64,000 nt of DNA. Origin: Amycolatopsis xylanica (lineage in GTDB: Bacteria; Actinomycetota; Actinomycetes; Mycobacteriales; Pseudonocardiaceae). This document shows, piece by piece, positions 25,745-34,070 of this stretch; the first letter of the stretch is position 1; the number at the start of each line of letters is the position of its first letter. The stretch is from NCBI RefSeq assembly GCF_900107045.1, contig NZ_FNON01000002.1, positions 248,001-312,000 on the forward strand, in the 5' to 3' direction. The translations under genes were made by a program, and so were the position numbers. The notes beneath the pieces were generated by a model. The model saw only the letters and a program-made list of their open reading frames with translations. It was not told where the DNA came from and did not search any database.

Positions 25745-25776
25745 CTGGCCCAGTCACCAATTTGTGACTGGGCCAG
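25745..25776. terminator. Hairpin after the small secreted protein
   Basis: A 13-bp perfect stem (CTGGCCCAGTCAC with complement) and 6-nt loop lie 26 nt after the stop. No T-run follows, which is common for actinobacterial terminators. Confidence 0.6.
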
Positions 25777-25792
25777 ACGGATGAATATCGCC

Positions 25793-25820
25793 TTGGCTTC
25801 CGCGATGGCCGACTTACCGT
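25793..25820 (+). promoter_or_regulatory. Predicted promoter of the nuclease-like gene
   Basis: TTGGCT (25793-25798), 16 bp, TACCGT (25815-25820), then 6 nt to the ATG at 25827. There is no ribosome binding site, so the mRNA is probably leaderless. Confidence 0.45.
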
Positions 25821-25826
25821 GGATTC

Positions 25827-26696
25827 ATGCCACTCACATTGCTCAAAGGAACGTTCCAGATCGTCGGTGCCTCTCCCGATGGGGACTCGGTACGTTTTTA
25901 TCCGGATGATCCGTCGGCGATACCGAAGGACATGAAAGTCCGGCTGAACGCGCGCGGCGGAATGCAGTTGCGGCTCGACGCGATCGACGCGCTGGAAACC
26001 CACTACCAAGCGCAGAATCACGGCGGAATGTGGCACCAGCCTCCGGAATGGGGTGGTGCGGCCGCGGAAAGACTCTTGTCCTACTTGGGTTTCACCAGGG
26101 TCGTGCGCAACGAACGGGGCATCGTCACCTCGTCGACGCCGGACCAGGTGTCCGGTCATATCCTCACCAAGTTCGCCGACAAATACGGCCGCGCGGTCGC
26201 CTTCGCGTTCCCCGGTCAGCGGCCGGGCCGCTCTGTCGACGGCAGCACGGTGTACCTCGACGCGAAGGGACTGAAGTCGTCGGCGAACTACGTGCTGACG
26301 AATGAAGGACTGGTCTACCCCACTTTCTATTCGCTTCTTTTCGTCGACCTGCGCCAGGCCTTGTCGGACGCGGCCATCGCCGCGCGAGAAGCGGGATCGG
26401 GGCTTTGGGCGGATGACTCGACGAATGCGGGTTTCCGGCTCCGCAGCCGCAAACAGCTGAGCGACACCCAGGTGATCATGCCGAAACTGTTCCGCCGCCT
26501 GGTCGACTATCTCGGACTCGACGAGACGGGCGGCGTCTCGCTCGCCGGGTTCCACGAGTACGTCGACACCCGCGACGACCGGCTGTTCACCGTCCCCGAA
26601 GGTCACTCGACGGAGTTCGCGACGCTGGTCGAGGTGCGGCGCCAGACGCTCAAGCTCAACACCGAACCGGAACGGATCGTCTTCCTCGAGGGTTGA
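25827..26696 (+). CDS. Thermonuclease (SNase-like) family protein
   Basis: 289 residues without a signal peptide. The SNase-like pattern is GDSVRFYP (19-26), VRLNARGGMQLRLDAIDALE with the fold's RLDAIDA strand, KYGRAVAFAF and later AAREAGSGLW (the SNase closing helix 'A...GLW'). About 90 extra residues follow the fold. The conserved catalytic arginines of staphylococcal nuclease are only partly recognisable, so activity is uncertain. Apparently monocistronic and leaderless. Confidence 0.65.
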   Translation: MPLTLLKGTFQIVGASPDGDSVRFYPDDPSAIPKDMKVRLNARGGMQLRLDAIDALETHYQAQNHGGMWHQPPEWGGAAAERLLSYLGFTRVVRNERGIVTSSTPDQVSGHILTKFADKYGRAVAFAFPGQRPGRSVDGSTVYLDAKGLKSSANYVLTNEGLVYPTFYSLLFVDLRQALSDAAIAAREAGSGLWADDSTNAGFRLRSRKQLSDTQVIMPKLFRRLVDYLGLDETGGVSLAGFHEYVDTRDDRLFTVPEGHSTEFATLVEVRRQTLKLNTEPERIVFLEG

Positions 26697-26730
26697 CCTC
26701 GAGTCCGCTGGAGGTTGCAGGATCACGGCC

Positions 26731-27111
26731 GTGGACGAAGCCGTGCTGAAGCGATTGGACCGCGAAGACAACGCCTGGCTGTGCACCTCACGGCCGGACG
26801 GGTCACCGCATCTGACCCCCGTGTGGTTCGTGTACGACACCGCCTGGTGGGTCTGCGTACTGGAGCACAGCGTCAAATACCGCAACATCAGGCGGGATCC
26901 GCGGGTCTCGCTGGCACTGGAGGACGGCTTGGCGCCCGTCGTCGCGGAGGGAGCCGCGACGATTCACACCACCGGTTTCCCGGCGCGGATCGTCGCCGCG
27001 TTCGCCGCGAAGTACGACGGCTGGGACATCGGGAAACCGTACGAAGGCATCGGCAGGGTGCTGTTCGAAATCCCGGTCACCCGCTGGCTGCTGGCCGGCG
27101 TCGCGCAGTGA
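26731..27111 (+). CDS. PPOX-class (pyridoxamine 5'-phosphate oxidase-like) F420/flavin-binding protein
   Basis: 126 residues from a GTG at 26731. It is a single split-barrel domain with NAWLCTSRPDGSPHLTPVWF near residues 11-30, then KYRNIRRDPRVSLAL and PVVAEGAATI. This is the layout of small F420- or flavin-dependent PPOX proteins of actinobacteria, which reduce or bind diverse cofactors and substrates. It follows the nuclease-like gene by 34 nt. A strong terminator begins directly at its stop codon. Confidence 0.8.
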   Translation: MDEAVLKRLDREDNAWLCTSRPDGSPHLTPVWFVYDTAWWVCVLEHSVKYRNIRRDPRVSLALEDGLAPVVAEGAATIHTTGFPARIVAAFAAKYDGWDIGKPYEGIGRVLFEIPVTRWLLAGVAQ

Positions 27112-27148
27112 AAAGCGGGATGCCCCTGGTCCAGGGGCATCCCGCTTT
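27112..27148. terminator. Strong bidirectional terminator
   Basis: An 18-bp inverted repeat (27112-27129 with 27131-27148) begins AAAGCGGG and ends CCCGCTTT, giving T-rich tails both ways. It separates the convergent PPOX and PIG-L genes. Confidence 0.85.
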
Positions 27149-27157
27149 CGGCAGGTG

Positions 27158-27973
27158 TCAGAAGTCGCTCGGCGGCACCCACGGCGTGCCGGGGAAGAAG
27201 ATCCGCCCCTCCGGCCGGTATTGCCTGCCCATGACGTTCTGCCACGACCACGGCTGCAGCTCCGGGTCCTTCGGCCAGTACTGGTCCCAGATGGCGCTCT
27301 TCTCGTCGCGCCAGTAGCCCCAGACGTTCTCTTCGTATTCGGCGATGATGTAGTTCTGGTACTCATCCCGCCGGACCAGCGTCTTCTTGTCGGTGGTGAC
27401 CGCGGCGTTGGCCGTGAGGATGGCGCCCGAGATGTGATCGATGTGGTCGGGGTTGCCGTTCGAGTCGATCTCCCGGTGCCCGATCGTGCTCTGCGTGCGG
27501 ATGAAGTCCGGGTTCACCGTGGTGATGATCGACTTGAGCATCGCCTGGAACTGGGACTTCGTGTAACCCGGCCTGCCGTCGATCGGCTTGGCGACGAATG
27601 ACGAGTTGTGCAGCATCCGGTAGAGATCGCCGTTGTCGGCGCCCTCGGCCGCGTGGATGAAGGTGAACACGAGGTGCACGTTCGTCCCGTTGAGACGGTT
27701 GGTCGCGAGCTGGCGCCCGGCGAACGTGCGCGGCTCGTACTCCCAGGAGTTGGCCACTTTGGCCGCGCGGGCGTACGCGGCACGCGCGCCCTGGATACGC
27801 AGGTCCGCGTAATCCATTCCCCAATGCGTGCGGCCCGGCTTGTACCCGACCTCACCCGCGGTCAAATAGACGATCCACACTTCCCAGCCCGCTTGGACAT
27901 CAGAGGCGATGTCCGGGTTCATAAAAAGGAGGTCGTCGTCCTGGTGTGCGATGAAACTGATCGTCTTCGACAC
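27158..27973 (-). CDS. PIG-L family deacetylase, copy 1
   Basis: 271 residues from the GTG at 27973, which has AGGAG 7 nt upstream; the longer frame upstream lacks support. The zinc-site motif AHQDDD is at residues 9-14, with later conserved segments TIGHREIDSNGNPDHIDH. The family removes acetyl groups from N-acetylglucosamine conjugates (MshB, Mca, teicoplanin-type deacetylases). It is a tandem paralogue of the next gene upstream, and both have the same ribosome-binding region (CTAGGAGCTTGGC). No signal peptide is visible. The substrate is unknown. Confidence 0.85.
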   Translation of the reverse strand: MSKTISFIAHQDDDLLFMNPDIASDVQAGWEVWIVYLTAGEVGYKPGRTHWGMDYADLRIQGARAAYARAAKVANSWEYEPRTFAGRQLATNRLNGTNVHLVFTFIHAAEGADNGDLYRMLHNSSFVAKPIDGRPGYTKSQFQAMLKSIITTVNPDFIRTQSTIGHREIDSNGNPDHIDHISGAILTANAAVTTDKKTLVRRDEYQNYIIAEYEENVWGYWRDEKSAIWDQYWPKDPELQPWSWQNVMGRQYRPEGRIFFPGTPWVPPSDF

Positions 27974-28106
27974 GGCCAAGCTCCTAGTAAGCGGCTGAAT
28001 CCGACGGGTTACCAGGGCCCGCAGGAGTTGTTTCGACAAGTGAAAGCAGAATCCCCTCGATACTCAAGAAGCTGAGCCGAATCGTGAGGGGACCCTGCGC
28101 GATTCG

Positions 28107-28949
28107 TCACGCCCAGTAGCTCACATAGTCGGGCGGCGGCGTCCAAGGTGTGCCGGGCTCGAAGATGCGGTCCGTGGGCCGGTACTGCTTCCCCATCACC
28201 TCGAACCACGAGCTCGGGCCGAGCTCCGGGTCGTGCGGCAGGTACTTGGACCAGATGGCGGTCTTCTCGTCCCGCCAGTAGCCCCAGACGTTGTCTTCCC
28301 AGTCCTGGATGCAGTAGCAGTGGTACTCGTCGCGGCGGACCAGCGTGTTGTTGTTGGCGTCGACGCACGCGTTCGCGGTGAGGATCGCGGCCGCGGTGTG
28401 GTCGATGTGGTCGACGGTGTTGTCCGGCCTGCGCATGCGGTGGCCGATGGTGCTCTGGGTGCGGATGAAGTCGGGGTCGGCCCTGACGATCAGCGCGTGC
28501 AGCATCGACTGGAACTGGGCCTTGGTGTAGCCGGGCCTGCCGTCGATCGGGTTGGCCACGAACGACGGGTTGGCCAGCATCCGGTAGAGATCGCCCTTGT
28601 CGGCGCCCTCGGCCGCGTGGATGTAGAGGAACACCAGTCGCAGGTTGACGCCGTTCAGCGTGTTGGTCGCGATCTGCCTGCCGTCGACCCAGATCGGCGC
28701 GTACTCCCAGGAGTTCGCGACCTTCGCCGCGCGGGCATAAGCGTCGCGCACGCCCTGGATACGCAGGTCCGCGTAGTCGGCGCCCCAGACCTTGCGGTTG
28801 GGATGTGCGGCGTCGGGCGGCCCCACGTCACCCGCGGTCAGGTAGACGACCCAGACCTCGGAGCCCGCCTGGATGTCCGAGGCGATATCCGGGTTCATGA
28901 AGAGCAGGTCGTCGTCCTGGTGCGCGATGAAACTGAGCGTCGTCGTCAC
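28107..28949 (-). CDS. PIG-L family deacetylase, copy 2
   Basis: 280 residues from the GTG at 28949 with the same CTAGGAGCTTGGC leader as its neighbour. AHQDDDLLFMNPDIASDIQA lies near the N-terminus. The C-terminal half is closely similar to copy 1 (NVWGYWRDEK and IRTQSTIGHR), but copy 2 carries an insertion around VGPPDAAHPNRKVWGADYAD. The two copies are 133 nt apart and run the same way, pointing to a fairly old duplication. A single promoter in the 0.9-kb region upstream could serve both. Confidence 0.85.
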   Translation of the reverse strand: MTTTLSFIAHQDDDLLFMNPDIASDIQAGSEVWVVYLTAGDVGPPDAAHPNRKVWGADYADLRIQGVRDAYARAAKVANSWEYAPIWVDGRQIATNTLNGVNLRLVFLYIHAAEGADKGDLYRMLANPSFVANPIDGRPGYTKAQFQSMLHALIVRADPDFIRTQSTIGHRMRRPDNTVDHIDHTAAAILTANACVDANNNTLVRRDEYHCYCIQDWEDNVWGYWRDEKTAIWSKYLPHDPELGPSSWFEVMGKQYRPTDRIFEPGTPWTPPPDYVSYWA

Positions 28950-29877
28950 AGCCAAGCTCCTAGTAAGGATTCGAATCGATTGAGCAAAAACGTATTCACC
29001 CAGCACCGAAGAAGAGCTAACGAATTGTGAGGAACACCTGGCTCTTTGTCACCCCAGGAACCGGTGTCACCCTCTAACCCAACACACCCCTTCTAGGTGA
29101 CACTCTACCCAGGATCCGTGGCCACCTGTAGCCATCTCACCTGGATGCGCACCTGGTCAGGTGATCGCCAGAGGGGGACCCCTCGTTACATCCGTGCGAG
29201 ATCACTCACAAGGGGCAACGACGACGGCCCCGGCAACCATGAAACACGCGGGCAGGTCAATTATTTACCTGGCCGGGCGGATTCATTTTTCGAATTGCTT
29301 TCCCGTTGTTATGCGAACGCGATTCTTAATTGCGCCGGAATCGCTATGGCACGTCCGTGGCGGCGGTACGACCCAGGGTGGGTATCCGGTCGAAACGGGC
29401 ACTCGCGTCACTCGATCGGGTGAACGGATAGTGAGCATCTTGCCCGGCCACTCGGGCGGGTTAAGATATTTCGGCCCCTCGATCGAATACCCGTGATCGG
29501 CCCGGCACAACACCACTCCGACGCCCGTCCGCACCCATCCTGAGCTGCGACGAGTCCGGCCGATCGGGTACCGCCGAGCAGGCGACCGGCTGCCCGGAAG
29601 TGCGAAGCAGCGCCGTTGAACGTGGTTCAGCCACCGAGACCCCGGTGTGACAATCCGTTACCAACGAACCTCACCCGGCCGTTTAACGACCGAGGCGTAC
29701 CGCTCGCCGCTGAACCCATCACTTATTCGCTTGGCATAGGACGATCTTCGCCATCATGGGCTGATCGGGGTAGCGCCTTTACCCCGGGGAACGCAGTACG
29801 CGGCCCCCTGCTGACACAGAGGGCCGCGTGATTGTCCACTGCCTCTTTGCGGTTAACCAGAAAGGTAGAGAACGTCC
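28950..29877. other. 0.93-kb region without a convincing gene
   Basis: Several short frames exist, but none has a ribosome binding site together with actinomycete codon bias. Base composition is less G+C-rich than the flanks around 29235-29340. The part next to the PIG-L genes (29040-29165) repeats CACCT/AGGTG boxes and two related segments ending CTCTAACCC and CTCTACCC, which may be regulator sites. The right end holds a hairpin and the leader of the 61-aa gene. A small RNA is possible, but I recognise no known class. Confidence 0.5.
29798..29829. terminator. Hairpin upstream of the 61-aa gene
   Basis: A 9-bp stem (ACGCGGCCC, 29798-29806, with its complement at 29821-29829), 49 nt before the GTG. 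It could end an RNA from the gene-poor region or act as an attenuator. Confidence 0.4.
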
Positions 29878-30063
29878 GTGACTGTACAGGCAGGTCTCGG
29901 CGAAAAGCCAGACGAAGAGTCACCCACACGAGCGCAAAACGATCAGCAGGCCAGGGGCCGCAAGGCCCCGGTGACCCTGGACGACCTGCTGGGCGGCGCC
30001 GGCGAGTGGCCGAGCTTCACGCCTCACGAGGACACCAAGCCGGCCAAGCGCAAGCGCTGGTAG
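29878..30063 (+). CDS. 61-residue hypothetical protein
   Basis: It starts at a GTG with AAAGGTAG upstream and ends 6 nt before a strong hairpin terminator. The protein is polar and probably disordered: an N-terminus rich in E/D/Q, a central APVTLDDLLGGAGEWPSF and a very basic tail KPAKRKRW. There is no signal peptide and I know no matching family. The dedicated terminator and codon use support a real gene. The amphipathic centre and basic tail might bind RNA or a partner protein, which is speculation. Confidence 0.6.
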   Translation: MTVQAGLGEKPDEESPTRAQNDQQARGRKAPVTLDDLLGGAGEWPSFTPHEDTKPAKRKRW

Positions 30064-30069
30064 CAAAGA

Positions 30070-30096
30070 GCTCCCGCATCGTGGCGATGCGGGAGC
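30070..30096 (+). terminator. Terminator of the 61-aa gene
   Basis: A 12-bp perfect stem (GCTCCCGCATCG with complement) and 3-nt loop, starting 7 nt after the stop codon. Confidence 0.8.
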
Positions 30097-30207
30097 GCTT
30101 CGTATGTGGACTCTCCGGGTGCTTCGTATGTGGACGAAGCCCCGGTGTTGCTCAAGCGTCTCGCCGAGCAAGCTTCATCCAGCAGGGCGACCCACCGGCT
30201 GCGGGGT

Positions 30208-30293
30208 CCGGGGGCGCAGCCCCCGGCGGGGGTGTGGGGGTTCGACCCCCACAAGACACGCGGAGCGCACAATGGCCTGCGCCTTCCGCAGGC
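30208..30293 (-). terminator. Three hairpins downstream of tRNA-Thr
   Basis: Stems are at 30275-30281/30287-30293 (GCCTGCG), 30233-30240/30246-30253 (TGTGGGGG) and 30208-30215/30219-30226 (CCGGGGGC). The first is 20 nt after the tRNA 3' end on the minus strand and is its likely terminator. The G-rich pair resembles the GC-rich filler often seen beside actinomycete tRNA genes. Confidence 0.5.
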
Positions 30294-30312
30294 ACAGGCC
30301 ACCCGTAAGCGG

Positions 30313-30385
30313 AGCCGGCAAGGGGCCTCGAACCCCTGACCTCCTGTTTACAAGACAGGTGCTCTACCAACTGAGCTATACCGGC
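30313..30385 (-). tRNA. tRNA-Thr (anticodon TGT)
   Basis: A 73-nt cloverleaf on the minus strand. The acceptor GCCGGTA pairs with TGCCGGC; the D-arm is AGCTCAGTTGGTAGAGC, the anticodon arm CCTGT-CTTGTAA-ACAGG with anticodon TGT, and the T-arm CAGGGGTTCGAGGCCCC(T). CCA is not encoded. Its first 10 nt (30376-30385) are also the last codons and the stop of phoD on the same strand. Confidence 0.95.
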
Positions 30386-31974
30386 GTGATCGCATCCAGT
30401 ATATCGAGGGGTGTTGTCGCCTGGACGTGGGCGTCTCCGAGCAAGGTCTTGTAGGACGCGCCGTGGCGCAGCGCCGAGTCCGGGTTCTTCTTGTCGAGCA
30501 GGTAGTACCAGTCCACTTGGGTCGCGGCGGGTGTCACCTCGAGCACGCAGGGTCCGTGTGAGTCGAGCTCCACGTACTGGACGTGCGGGTTGAGCTTGCG
30601 GAGCTCGGCTTCGATGGCGAGTGAGACCGTGCGCGGCGGGACCTTGAACAGCTCGTCGAAGTTGTCCGAGGTGACCGAGGTGCAGACGAACTCGGTGGCC
30701 ACCGAGCGGCCGGAGTCGAGCGGGACGTTGCTGGCCCATGAGGTGTGGATGTCGCCGGTCAGGAAGACCGTGTCGGTGATGCCGTGCGCGTCGAGCGTGT
30801 TCAGTACCCGGGTGCGGTCGGCGAGGTAGCCGTCCCAGATGTCCGTGTCGGCGGTCGGCAGCCGCGGCTGGTCGGCGAGCAAGGTGTGCAGTGCGGTGGC
30901 GGCGCGTGGATCGGGCAGTGCGGGCAGCTTGAGCGGGCTGATCATCACCGAGTTGCCGACCAGGCGCCAGGTCGCGTGGCTGTGCACGAGACCGTCGATG
31001 AACCATTCGCGCTGCTCGGCGCCGAGGATGGTGCCCTCGGGGTTGTCGCCGGGCGCCTTCGGCTGCTCGGTGCGGTAGCTGCGCAGGTCGAGCATCGTCA
31101 GGTCGGCGAGCTTGCCGAAGCGCAGGCGGCGGTAGAGGCGCTCGCCCGCGTTGCGGACCGGCATCCACTCGAAGTAGGCGCGGTGCGCGGCGGCCTTGCG
31201 GACGGCCCAGTCGCCCTCGGTCGCGGGGTCGTGGGAGGTCGACCCGCCTGACCAGGCGTTGTCGGCGGCTTCGTGGTCGTCCCAGGTGGCGATCATCGGG
31301 TGCCGGGCGTGCATGCGCTGGACGTGCGGGTCCGTCTTGTACAGCGCGTGGCGCTGGCGATAGTCGGCGAGCGTCTCGAGCTCGTGGGGCGGCAGGCTCT
31401 GGCGCAACGCCGTCGCGTCGCCCGCCATCTCGTAGATGTAGTCGCCGAGGTGGATGACTGCGTCGAGGTCCTCGCGCTCGGCGAGGTAGCGGTAGGCGCC
31501 GAAGTAGCCGACGTGCCAGTTCGCGCAGGACACGAAGCCGAAGCGCAGGCGGTCGACGGCGGCGTTGTGCCGGGGCGCGGTGCGGGTGCGGCCGACCGGC
31601 GAGGACTGGCCGCGGAAGGTGAAGCGGTAGAAGTAGCCGGTGCTCGGGCGCAGGCCGTCGGCGCTGACCTTGACCGTGTGGTCGCGGTCGGGTCCGGTGC
31701 AGACCCGGCCGCAGGCGACGACCCGGCGGAAGCCCGCGTCGGCGGCGACCTCCCAGCCGACCTCGGCGGACGGGCCGAGGCCGGAGCCCGGCGTCGCGTC
31801 GGCGCTCGGCGTGAGCCGGGTCCACAGCAGCACGGAATCCGGGAGCGGATCACCCGAAGCTACACCGTGTGCGAAAGCGGGCGTTTCGGCGTTGGCCTTA
31901 CCTGGCAGTGCGACGGCGACCGTGGCTCCGGCGGCGAGCAGGACGGTGCGTCGGCTCAAAGATGAATTCCCCAT
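30376..31974 (-). CDS. phoD: Alkaline phosphatase D (PhoD) family
   Basis: 532 residues with a twin-arginine leader (LSRRTVLLAAGATVAVALPG, cleavage near ANA). The N-terminal PhoD sandwich (HGVASGDPLPDSVLLWTRL) precedes the metallophosphatase core: FVSCANW, HLGDYIYE, TWDDHEAADN, LVGNSVMISPL and LTGDIHTSW. These supply the Fe/Ca ligands of PhoD. The enzyme acts outside the cell on phosphodiesters or monoesters, probably under phosphate limitation. Last gene of a lipoprotein operon (9 nt after the previous gene). Its TAG stop lies inside the tRNA-Thr gene, so processing of the tRNA 5' end would cut this mRNA. Confidence 0.93.
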   Translation of the reverse strand: MGNSSLSRRTVLLAAGATVAVALPGKANAETPAFAHGVASGDPLPDSVLLWTRLTPSADATPGSGLGPSAEVGWEVAADAGFRRVVACGRVCTGPDRDHTVKVSADGLRPSTGYFYRFTFRGQSSPVGRTRTAPRHNAAVDRLRFGFVSCANWHVGYFGAYRYLAEREDLDAVIHLGDYIYEMAGDATALRQSLPPHELETLADYRQRHALYKTDPHVQRMHARHPMIATWDDHEAADNAWSGGSTSHDPATEGDWAVRKAAAHRAYFEWMPVRNAGERLYRRLRFGKLADLTMLDLRSYRTEQPKAPGDNPEGTILGAEQREWFIDGLVHSHATWRLVGNSVMISPLKLPALPDPRAATALHTLLADQPRLPTADTDIWDGYLADRTRVLNTLDAHGITDTVFLTGDIHTSWASNVPLDSGRSVATEFVCTSVTSDNFDELFKVPPRTVSLAIEAELRKLNPHVQYVELDSHGPCVLEVTPAATQVDWYYLLDKKNPDSALRHGASYKTLLGDAHVQATTPLDILDAITPV

Positions 31975-31983
31975 AGCGCTCGA

Positions 31984-32673
31984 TCATGGGGCCAGCGGCG
32001 GGATCACGGCAACCGCCGGAGCGGTGCCCAAAATGTCAAATTTCGCGAACTCACGCTGATCGCCGAGCCGCGCTTCGATACGCTTCAACCGGCCGTCCGC
32101 GTCCACCCAATACCGGACGCGGGCTCCGTCCGCCGACGGGGTTTTGCCTGCCTGCTGCGGGCCTTCGAGCACGTCGACGCCGACGCCGCCGACGTTGTCC
32201 TTACGCAGCCAGCGCGCCGAACTCTGCTGCAGCAGCTGGGCGTTGTCCGGGCGGTCGGCCGCCAGGTTGACCAGCAGCCGCAGCGCACCGTCGATCTCGG
32301 AACCGGCCTCCTGGAACGGCCTGATCTGCCAATCACCGTCCGGCGGCGGGTCGACGGGCTCGGTGGCCGGGTTCGTCAGGTACGCCAGCCTGCTGAGGTT
32401 CCACTGCAGCAGGCCCGCGCTGGCCGGGTCGTCGCGGCCCTCGGTGCGCATCGCCGCGTAGCCGAGGTGGTCGACGAAATCGACTCGCCCGGTCAGCAGC
32501 AGCTTGCCGCCTGGGCTGGGGATGTCCGCGAGGAACTTGGCACTTTTGGCCGTGTAGTTGGTGAACCGGACCAGCGCGAGCCGTTCGGCCTCCCCTGTGG
32601 ACAGTGAGCGGGGCTGCGGCGCGTCGGCGCAGCCGGCCAGCAGGAGCGCGACCAGCGCGATGGCGCGCTTCAT
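31984..32673 (-). CDS. Lipoprotein, LppX/LprG-like pattern
   Basis: 229 residues. The signal peptide ends in the lipobox LLAGC (Cys15). The mature part has alternating strands and long helices with late segments VGVDVLEGPQQ and VRYWVDADGRLKRIEARLG, which recall the LppX/LprA/F/G lipid-carrier fold, though similarity is only in pattern. The ATG overlaps the stop of the beta-helix gene (ATGA), and phoD follows after 9 nt, so the three form one operon of envelope proteins. Confidence 0.7.
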   Translation of the reverse strand: MKRAIALVALLLAGCADAPQPRSLSTGEAERLALVRFTNYTAKSAKFLADIPSPGGKLLLTGRVDFVDHLGYAAMRTEGRDDPASAGLLQWNLSRLAYLTNPATEPVDPPPDGDWQIRPFQEAGSEIDGALRLLVNLAADRPDNAQLLQQSSARWLRKDNVGGVGVDVLEGPQQAGKTPSADGARVRYWVDADGRLKRIEARLGDQREFAKFDILGTAPAVAVIPPLAP

Positions 32674-33950
32674 GAGCGGACCGCCGATCGGTCGGCGAAC
32701 AGGTCTTCGGGCGGCAGCAGCACCGCGGCGAGGTCGAACCTGCCCGGGAGGCCGCGCGCGGGGTTCGGTGGCGCGGTCGCGGCGTTCGGCAGATCGGGCT
32801 GGGCCGGTGGCGGGGCGACCTCGGTGAACGGCACGCCACGCGGGGCGGCGACCTTCGGCAGTGGAACGCCCGGGCCGGTGGCGCAGGACTTGAGGTCTTC
32901 GGGCCTCAGCGAGCCGATTTCATTGTCCTGTAGGCAGTTGTCGGCGCCAGGAGAACGTGTGGACGCGGTGTAGGCGAAGTCGACACCGTTGCCGGTGATC
33001 ACGTTTCCCTGGACCTTGTTGCCCTGCGGCGGGAGGTCTTCGCTGGACCCGAGTGCGAGACCGGTCGAGGGGTTGGCGCTGATTCGGTTACGCAGCACCG
33101 TGTTCCCGCGTCCGCCCGCGAGGCCGACGCCCAGTCCGAACGCGCCATCGGCCTGTGCGGGCGACGCGGGTTCGGCGTTGTGGGTGACGAGGTTTCCGGC
33201 GATGGTCGCGTTTTCCTGCGGCACGAACGCTTCCTGATAGTCCGAATTGGACGTCAGGCCGACACGGTTGCCCGAGAACCTGTTGCCCAGCACGAACATG
33301 TCACCCGAGGCGTTGGTGCCCTCGTACCCGACGGCGTTACGCTCGGCGACGTTGCGGCGGACGACGATGTCGCACGGCTTGCACTGGCCGACGTAGAACC
33401 CGGAGTCGGCGCTGCCGGATGCGTAGCTGTCCTCGATGACGCCATGCTGGGCGTCGAAGGCGTAAATGCCGTAGAGCGCGTTGTTGGACGCGGTCACGTA
33501 GGAGACACGGAAACCTTGCAGTGGCGGGAAAGCGTTCGGGTCGAGCTTGTGGTAGCCGTCGCTGCCCCTGGCGAGCCCGCCGTTGCCGTCGCTGAGCCCG
33601 GTGAACAGGACGCCGTTGAGCGTGTGGTTGCGCACGGTCAGGTTCTCGACGCTGACGCCCGCCGCGGTGACCACGATGCCGTTCGCGCGGCGGACCTCGC
33701 CGTCGATGACCACGCCGCCGCGTTTCGTGCCGCGCAGGGTCACGTTGGGGGCCTTGATGCGGACGGATTCCTTGTACACGCCCGGATCGACCAGGATGAG
33801 GTCACCGTCGCGGGCGGCGTCGACGGCCTCGGTGATGGTCTTCGCGTTCTGCGGCACCCGGATCGTGCCGGAGTCGGGGCGCACCTGGGTGCCTGCACAG
33901 GAGACGGTGCTCAGCACGAGGGCCAGCACCAGGCAAAGTTTGCGACGCAC
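32670..33950 (-). CDS. Right-handed beta-helix lipoprotein (NosD-like)
   Basis: 426 residues from the GTG at 33950; a TTG two codons earlier is possible. Signal peptide with lipobox STVSC. A parallel beta-helix follows from about residue 30 to 360, with the pectin-lyase-type start TITEAVDAARDGDLILVDPG and repeated turns such as GIVVTAAGVSVENLTVRNH and NVITGNGV. A proline-rich tail (about 365-415) follows. Such proteins bind or process polysaccharide, or, as NosD, support metal maturation. It is the first gene of the lipoprotein-phoD operon and divergent from a haem peroxidase gene. Confidence 0.8.
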   Translation of the reverse strand: MRRKLCLVLALVLSTVSCAGTQVRPDSGTIRVPQNAKTITEAVDAARDGDLILVDPGVYKESVRIKAPNVTLRGTKRGGVVIDGEVRRANGIVVTAAGVSVENLTVRNHTLNGVLFTGLSDGNGGLARGSDGYHKLDPNAFPPLQGFRVSYVTASNNALYGIYAFDAQHGVIEDSYASGSADSGFYVGQCKPCDIVVRRNVAERNAVGYEGTNASGDMFVLGNRFSGNRVGLTSNSDYQEAFVPQENATIAGNLVTHNAEPASPAQADGAFGLGVGLAGGRGNTVLRNRISANPSTGLALGSSEDLPPQGNKVQGNVITGNGVDFAYTASTRSPGADNCLQDNEIGSLRPEDLKSCATGPGVPLPKVAAPRGVPFTEVAPPPAQPDLPNAATAPPNPARGLPGRFDLAAVLLPPEDLFADRSAVRS

Positions 33951-34035
33951 GAGCAAGGACAGTAGGTCTTCGCTACGCCAAAGCCGCCATCTCGGCCAGC
34001 AGTGTCACCCGAAATAGGGATTTCCCGTCGCCCGG

Positions 34036-34064
34036 TTGGGTAGCGCCGAAGCGGTGTGCAGAAT
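34036..34064 (+). promoter_or_regulatory. Predicted DyP gene promoter
   Basis: TTGGGT (34036-34041), 17 bp, CAGAAT (34059-34064, preceded by TGTG), then 6 nt to the GTG at 34071: leaderless geometry. Confidence 0.45.
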
Positions 34065-34070
34065 ACGAAT

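Noticed and set aside
28950-29877. A known riboswitch or structural RNA in the gene-poor region
   Set aside because: I looked for cyclic-di-AMP, cobalamin, 6S and tmRNA-like features and found no convincing conserved core.
30313-30385. tRNA-Thr as an integration site for the neighbouring accessory genes
   Set aside because: No integrase, no repeated tRNA 3' end and no composition jump were seen near it.
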